This document shows, piece by piece, positions 5,836 to 9,054 of a stretch of 9,054 nt of DNA (position 1 is its first letter; the number at the start of each line of letters is the position of its first letter). The stretch is from an uncultured Clostridia bacterium (lineage in GTDB: Bacteria; Bacillota; Clostridia; TANB77; CAG-508): contig CAKPDZ010000053.1 in the NCBI GenBank assembly GCA_934149155.1, positions 1-9,054 on the forward strand, given 5' to 3'. A program made the translations under genes and the position numbers. The notes under the pieces are model-generated. The model saw nothing but the letters and a program-made list of their open reading frames with translations. It made no database searches and was not told the origin of the DNA.

Positions 5836-7338
5836 ATGGAATCATTATGGATAGAAACTACGAAAAATAAAATTAATTTAAAATCATTAGAAGGTAATGA
5901 AGAAACAGAAGTATGTGTGATAGGAGGCGGGCTGTTTGGACTAACTACAGCATATTATCTTACTAAATGTGGGAAAAAGGTAATTGTATTAGAAAAAGGA
6001 GAAATAGGGAGTAAAGTTAGTGGAAATACAACAGGAAAGATAACTAGCCAGCATGATTTATTCTACGCGCATTTGATAGATGATTATGGAGAAGAATATG
6101 CTAAAAAATATTTAGAAGCAAATGAGAAAGCTATTGAAAATATAAAACAAATTATTAAAGAAGAACAAATTGATTGTGATTTCAGTATGCAAAAATCATA
6201 TGTTTATACAACTAAAGAAGATGAAGTTCTTGAAATTCAAAAAGAAGTAGAAGCTGTTAATAAATTAGGAAAAAATGCTAAATTTGTTGATAAAATAGAT
6301 TTACCAATAAAAATAAAAGGAGCTATTGAATTTGAAGGGCAAGCTCAGTTTCATCCACGAAAATATATGCTAGGTTTAGCAAATTCAATAGAGAAACAAA
6401 ATAAAATATATCAATATACAACAGTAACAGATGTAGAAAAAAATGGAGAAAAATACAAAGTGTATACAGATAAAGGTTCTGTAGAAGCAAAATATATTGT
6501 TATGGCATCACATTTTCCAATAATAAATATGCCCGGATTTTATTTTGTAAAAATGTATCAATCAACATCATATTTGATTGCAATAGAAACTGAATCACAA
6601 TTGCCACAAGGAATGTATATCAATGTAAAAGAGCCAATGTATTCATTTAGAACAGCGAACTATAATGGAAAAGAAATATTATTAATTGGAGGACTTGGAA
6701 ATAAGACAGGAGAGCCAATAGAAGATAATTCACATTATGAAAAATTAGAAAAAAAGGCAAGAGAAATGTACCCGGATTGTAAAGTCCTATATAGATGGAA
6801 TACAAGAGATTGCATTAGTTTAGATAAAATACCATATATAGGAGAATTTTCAAATTTAATGAAAAATGTGTATGTAGGCACAGGATTTAAAAAGTGGGGA
6901 ATGACTTCTACAAATGTAGCTGCAAATATTGTTACAGATAAAATTATGGGAAACAAAAATAAATATGAAGAAATTTTTACTGCAACTAGGATGAAACCTA
7001 TAAAAAATAGATGGGAAGTAGAAAATATGTTAAAACAAACAGTTAATTCAATTGCATTAAATAAGTTTAAAATAGAACCATATAACATAGAACAAATAAA
7101 AAATGACAATGCGGCAATTATTGAGATAAATGGAGATAATATAGGAGTTTATAAAGATGTACATGGAGAGATATATGCAGTAAAACCTAATTGTTCACAT
7201 TTGGGATGTTTACTCTCTTGGAATAATTTGGATAAGACATGGGATTGTCCGTGTCATGGCAGTAGATTTGACTATATGGGAAGAAATATTTATGAACCAG
7301 CAATAAAAAATTTGGAGAAAATTGTTTACAAAAAATAG
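5836..7338 (+). CDS. FAD-dependent oxidoreductase with C-terminal Rieske [2Fe-2S] domain
   Basis: This 500-aa protein has the two-domain layout of the Bacillus YhfW-like family. Residues ~25-55 form the dinucleotide-binding fold (VIGGGLFGLTTAYYL, Gly 30/32/35, then VIVLEKG with E53 for the ADP ribose). GKITSQH at 67-73 and the rest to ~400 are DAO-superfamily. The C-terminal ~80 residues carry a high-potential Rieske site, CSHLGC (C453, H455, C458) and CPCHGSRF (C471, C473, H474). This gives two Cys and two His cluster ligands plus the Cys pair expected to form a disulfide. The physiological substrate is unknown, and electrons probably pass between FAD and the iron-sulfur centre. No signal peptide is seen. 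The start has AAGGAGG at 5823-5829, 6 nt away. Its 3' end holds the promoter of the next operon. Confidence 0.9.
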   Translation: MESLWIETTKNKINLKSLEGNEETEVCVIGGGLFGLTTAYYLTKCGKKVIVLEKGEIGSKVSGNTTGKITSQHDLFYAHLIDDYGEEYAKKYLEANEKAIENIKQIIKEEQIDCDFSMQKSYVYTTKEDEVLEIQKEVEAVNKLGKNAKFVDKIDLPIKIKGAIEFEGQAQFHPRKYMLGLANSIEKQNKIYQYTTVTDVEKNGEKYKVYTDKGSVEAKYIVMASHFPIINMPGFYFVKMYQSTSYLIAIETESQLPQGMYINVKEPMYSFRTANYNGKEILLIGGLGNKTGEPIEDNSHYEKLEKKAREMYPDCKVLYRWNTRDCISLDKIPYIGEFSNLMKNVYVGTGFKKWGMTSTNVAANIVTDKIMGNKNKYEEIFTATRMKPIKNRWEVENMLKQTVNSIALNKFKIEPYNIEQIKNDNAAIIEINGDNIGVYKDVHGEIYAVKPNCSHLGCLLSWNNLDKTWDCPCHGSRFDYMGRNIYEPAIKNLEKIVYKK

Positions 7339-7353
7339 TCCTTTTGTTATAAT
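7325..7353 (+). promoter_or_regulatory. Strong promoter inside the 3' end of the oxidoreductase gene
   Basis: TTTACA is followed by 17 nt and a perfect TATAAT with extended TG (TGTTATAAT). It straddles the upstream stop codon (7336-7338). The predicted start near 7360 makes the next two genes a separate operon and excludes any start codon for the next gene before ~7360. Confidence 0.75.
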
Positions 7354-7387
7354 AAAAATGTATATGATAAACAAAGGAGAACTATAC

Positions 7388-8047
7388 ATGGAACACGAAA
7401 ATATAGATGAAAATGCAAGATATTTGAAGGCATGTGAGAATGTAAAAAAGATAGTAAATGCAATAAAAGCAATAAAAATAAAATATTACACTAATTTTGC
7501 GAAAATTTCTGAAGAAGATAAAAAGGCATATGATGAATTAGAAACAAATTTAGAAAAGATATCAGAAGAAAATGATTTAAATGGCTTAAAAGTAGCTTTA
7601 ATGGAAGAGGTTTCTGCAAAATATGATCAAAAAGAATTAAAAGAAGAACCTCAAAATCCTAAAAAGATTGATAAAAGACTATTAGCATGTTATGGAAATA
7701 TAGATGTGCAACAAAAAGCATTGGCTGCAGGACAAATAGGAAAAGCAAGAAAATGCCAGAAAATGTTAGAAGAATATTTAAATGAATTGGATAATGAAAG
7801 TTATAGAGAAATGGCTGTAAAATATAAAAGAGAAAAATTTGCAGAATTAGTAATGGAAAGAGTTGCGGTAGAGAAAAAAAATGAGGAATATATGAATTAC
7901 ATGAAAGAATTTTTTAACATTGGAACAGCAAGTAACAGAGAACAAGCTTATGATAATGTTGATAAAATAATTAAAAAATTGCAAGTTAATCTTGTAGAAG
8001 AAAAAGCAAATGAAAAAACGACTGAATTAGAATTACAAATAGGATAA
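7388..8047 (+). CDS. Helical hypothetical protein, 219 aa
   Basis: I do not recognise a family. The chosen ATG has AAGGAG at 7374-7379, 8 nt away. An in-frame ATG at 7322 lies upstream of the predicted transcription start and has no ribosome site. The protein is Lys/Glu-rich and almost wholly helical in appearance, with heptad-like stretches at ~15-75 and ~120-185 (KCQKMLEEYLNELDNESYREM and following). They are separated by a Pro-containing break near residue 88 (EEPQNPKK). No signal peptide or membrane segment is seen. There are only three cysteines, none in a metal-binding pattern. It is the first gene of a two-gene operon, with 14 nt to the next start, so the products probably work together. 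The composition suggests a structural or scaffold role, but that is a guess. Confidence 0.8.
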   Translation: MEHENIDENARYLKACENVKKIVNAIKAIKIKYYTNFAKISEEDKKAYDELETNLEKISEENDLNGLKVALMEEVSAKYDQKELKEEPQNPKKIDKRLLACYGNIDVQQKALAAGQIGKARKCQKMLEEYLNELDNESYREMAVKYKREKFAELVMERVAVEKKNEEYMNYMKEFFNIGTASNREQAYDNVDKIIKKLQVNLVEEKANEKTTELELQIG

Positions 8048-8061
8048 CATAGGAGGAAAAA

Positions 8062-8508
8062 GTGGAAAGAGTATATGAAGAGGCTTTCTATGAAGTTGAT
8101 GAAGTATTAAAATTGATGCCAATAGATTTACGTAGTAAAATACCAATGCAATTTAGGCAAGCAATTTCAGAAAATAAAGCGAAAAATTATAAAATTGAAA
8201 TAAAAAAACCTTTAAATCAACAGGAATTTAAGCCAGAAACAGTTGCTATATTAGGATTAATATACAGAGATTTTTTGGCAAGTCCAGAAGAAAGAGAAAA
8301 ACTTCAAATAGAGGATGCAAAAGAAATAAAAAGAATTGAAGAAGAAAAATACAATATAGATAATATTTTAAATAAAAAGAGGCATAAAAAAAATGATGAA
8401 AGTAATGTAAGAGAAAAATCAACAGAATTGATAGTATATGGAAATGAAGGGTTTATTAAAAGAATTATTAGATTTTTTAAAAGAATTTTCAGAAAAGATA
8501 AATTTTAA
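8062..8508 (+). CDS. Hypothetical protein, 148 aa, basic amphipathic C-terminus (GTG start)
   Basis: No family is recognised. It starts at GTG 8062, with AGGAGG at 8051-8056 and 5 nt of spacing. The N-terminal ~85 residues (LKLMPIDLRSKIPMQFRQAI, then PETVAILGLIYRDFLAS at ~59-75) look like a small folded helical domain. Residues 78-118 are highly charged and probably disordered. The last ~20 residues, starting GFIKRIIRFFKRIF, form a strongly basic amphipathic helix that could bind membrane or nucleic acid. It is co-transcribed with the upstream helical protein, and the operon ends near the hairpin at 8600-8650. The split of folded head, linker and cationic tail suggests a peripheral membrane adaptor, by inference only. 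Confidence 0.78.
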   Translation: MERVYEEAFYEVDEVLKLMPIDLRSKIPMQFRQAISENKAKNYKIEIKKPLNQQEFKPETVAILGLIYRDFLASPEEREKLQIEDAKEIKRIEEEKYNIDNILNKKRHKKNDESNVREKSTELIVYGNEGFIKRIIRFFKRIFRKDKF

Positions 8509-8526
8509 AAATTTTGTCGAAATTTA

Positions 8527-8555
8527 TTGACTTCTATACTTCTTTTTGCTAAAAT
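8527..8555 (+). promoter_or_regulatory. Orphan promoter downstream of the two-gene operon
   Basis: TTGACT is followed by 17 nt and TAAAAT, with extended TG (TGCTAAAAT). Only a hairpin terminator, not a clear gene, follows within 100 nt. Confidence 0.55.
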
Positions 8556-8561
8556 AACAAC

Positions 8562-8645
8562 ATAAATCATATATTTATATGTTTTATAATCCGTTTATTG
8601 AACTAGATAGATTGCTTTTAAAACCAGTTATCTAGTTCTTTTATT
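8562..8645 (+). ncRNA. Possible ~85-nt small RNA
   Basis: It is defined by the promoter at 8527-8555 and the terminator at 8600-8650. An 18-codon frame (ATG at 8579, MFYNPFIELDRLLLKPVI) ends inside the terminator stem, but it lacks a ribosome site. The same hairpin may simply end the upstream operon, in which case the promoter could be a chance AT-rich match. Confidence 0.35.
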
Positions 8646-8650
8646 TTATA
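8600..8650 (+). terminator. Rho-independent terminator after the two-gene operon
   Basis: GAACTAGATA at 8600-8609 is the exact reverse complement of 8629-8638. The tract TTTTATTTTAT follows. Confidence 0.8.
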
Positions 8651-8668
8651 AGAATGTATAAAAAATAC

Positions 8669-8697
8669 TTGACATATATTAAGTCAAAATGTATAAT
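8669..8697 (+). promoter_or_regulatory. Perfect consensus sigma-A promoter of the repeat-protein gene
   Basis: TTGACA, 17 nt, TATAAT. The -35 starts a dyad (TTGAC at 8669-8673 and GTCAA at 8683-8687) that could bind a repressor. The leader is ~105 nt, has a 5-bp hairpin (8715-8719 with 8725-8729), and otherwise shows no recognised element. Confidence 0.8.
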
Positions 8698-8809
8698 TTA
8701 AACATAATATTTTGGTGTACTTTTTACACAATTTATATCAATATGAGTTTTTTATTCATAATATATAATTTTTTATCTAAAAGTTAAATCAAATTAAAGG
8801 AGGCGTTCT

Positions 8810-9054
8810 ATGAACAATGATGAAATAGTAGCACCAATTTTACGTGCAATAAATGACTTAAGAGAAGAAGTTAGAGAGAATAAACGTGAGATAAAAGAAA
8901 TGAGAGAAGAAAATAACAGGCGTTGGGACGAAAACGATAAGCGCTGGGAAGAGAACAACAAACGTTGGGACGAAAATGATAAGCGCTGGGAAGAGAACAA
9001 CAAACGTTGGGACGAAAATGATAAGCGCTGGGAAGAGAACAACAAACGTTGGGA
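8810..9054 (+). CDS. Coiled-coil tandem-repeat protein (partial, runs off the window)
   Basis: The start is secure, with AAAGGAGG at 8796-8803 and 6 nt to the ATG. Residues 1-37 begin MNNDEIVAPILRAINDLREE and continue as a charged helix. From residue 38 the protein is a heptad repeat alternating RWDENDK and RWEENNK. This gives a 14-residue unit and should produce a long, highly charged coiled coil with Trp at one fixed heptad position. No signal peptide or membrane segment is seen in the visible part. The C-terminus and any functional domain lie beyond the window. I do not recognise the protein, and a structural or scaffold coiled coil is the most that can be said. Confidence 0.85.
   Translation, partial: MNNDEIVAPILRAINDLREEVRENKREIKEMREENNRRWDENDKRWEENNKRWDENDKRWEENNKRWDENDKRWEENNKRW
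8921..9054 (+). repeat. 42-bp tandem repeat in coding sequence
   Basis: Units lie at 8921-8962, 8963-9004 and 9005-9046, and a fourth begins at 9047. Units 2 and 3 are identical, and unit 1 differs by one base (AAC for AAT in an Asp-flanking Asn codon). Each unit is two heptads with different codons for Arg (CGT, then CGC). The 42-bp unit is therefore what has been duplicated, and recently. Confidence 0.95.

Noticed and set aside
7322..7387. Longer N-terminus (ATG... from 7322) for the 219-aa protein
   Set aside because: It overlaps the upstream gene, lies before the predicted transcription start near 7360, and has no ribosome site. The ATG at 7388 has AAGGAG at ideal spacing.
8794..9045. 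Minus-strand frame of FSSQRL repeats
   Set aside because: It is simply the antisense of the 42-bp coding repeat, and the sense frame has a promoter, ribosome site and heptad pattern.
8921..9054. CRISPR-like regular repeats
   Set aside because: The units are directly contiguous with no spacers and keep one reading frame, so this is a coding tandem repeat.

Overview
The window is AT-rich DNA from a low-GC Gram-positive bacterium, most likely a gut-type anaerobic Clostridia (Bacillota). The evidence is strong AGGAGG-type ribosome sites, consensus sigma-A promoters with 17-nt spacers, U-tract hairpin terminators, AAA/GAA/ATA-biased codons, and the protein families seen. No species can be named from the sequence alone.

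Layout. (1) 1-1735: a membrane-anchored surface protein with a C-type-lectin/FGE-like C-terminal domain. Its last ~45 codons are GC-rich, and every codon at a likely variable position ends in C or T. This is the signature of a variable region written by a diversity-generating retroelement (DGR). No reverse transcriptase, accessory gene or template repeat is in the window, so it looks like a remote target. A GC-richer structured non-coding stretch follows. (2) 1736-2433: the remnant of a small inverted-repeat element, then a monocistronic gene for an unrecognised 124-aa protein with its own promoter and terminator. (3) 2434-2945: no long gene, but a compact pair of converging transcription units. 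One is a ~79-nt plus-strand RNA with a near-consensus promoter and a terminator. The other is a ~215-nt minus-strand RNA with a 32-codon TTG-start reading frame. They share a 19-bp direct repeat, so the short RNA is perfectly complementary to the start-codon region of the other. The layout recalls par/Fst-type type I toxin-antitoxin loci. (4) 2946-5548: a GH3 beta-N-acetylglucosaminidase (NagZ-like) and, convergent to it, an M18 metallo-aminopeptidase, separated by one bidirectional terminator. (5) 5560-5805: a MITE-like element with long inverted arms, lying between the divergently transcribed aminopeptidase and the next gene. Its arms match the remnant near 1788-1860. (6) 5836-8508: a FAD-dependent oxidoreductase fused to a C-terminal Rieske [2Fe-2S] domain. 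A two-gene operon of helical, unrecognised proteins follows, driven by a consensus extended -10 promoter embedded in the oxidoreductase's 3' end. (7) 8509-9054: a promoter-hairpin pair that may make a ~85-nt RNA, then a perfect consensus promoter and the start of a coiled-coil protein built of near-identical 42-bp (14-residue) tandem repeats, cut by the window edge.

The metabolic genes (wall-sugar recycling, peptide turnover, redox) are ordinary housekeeping and show no shared pathway beyond proximity. The accessory interest is the DGR target, the antisense RNA/small-ORF module, the MITE family, the orphan small RNA and the expanding tandem repeat.
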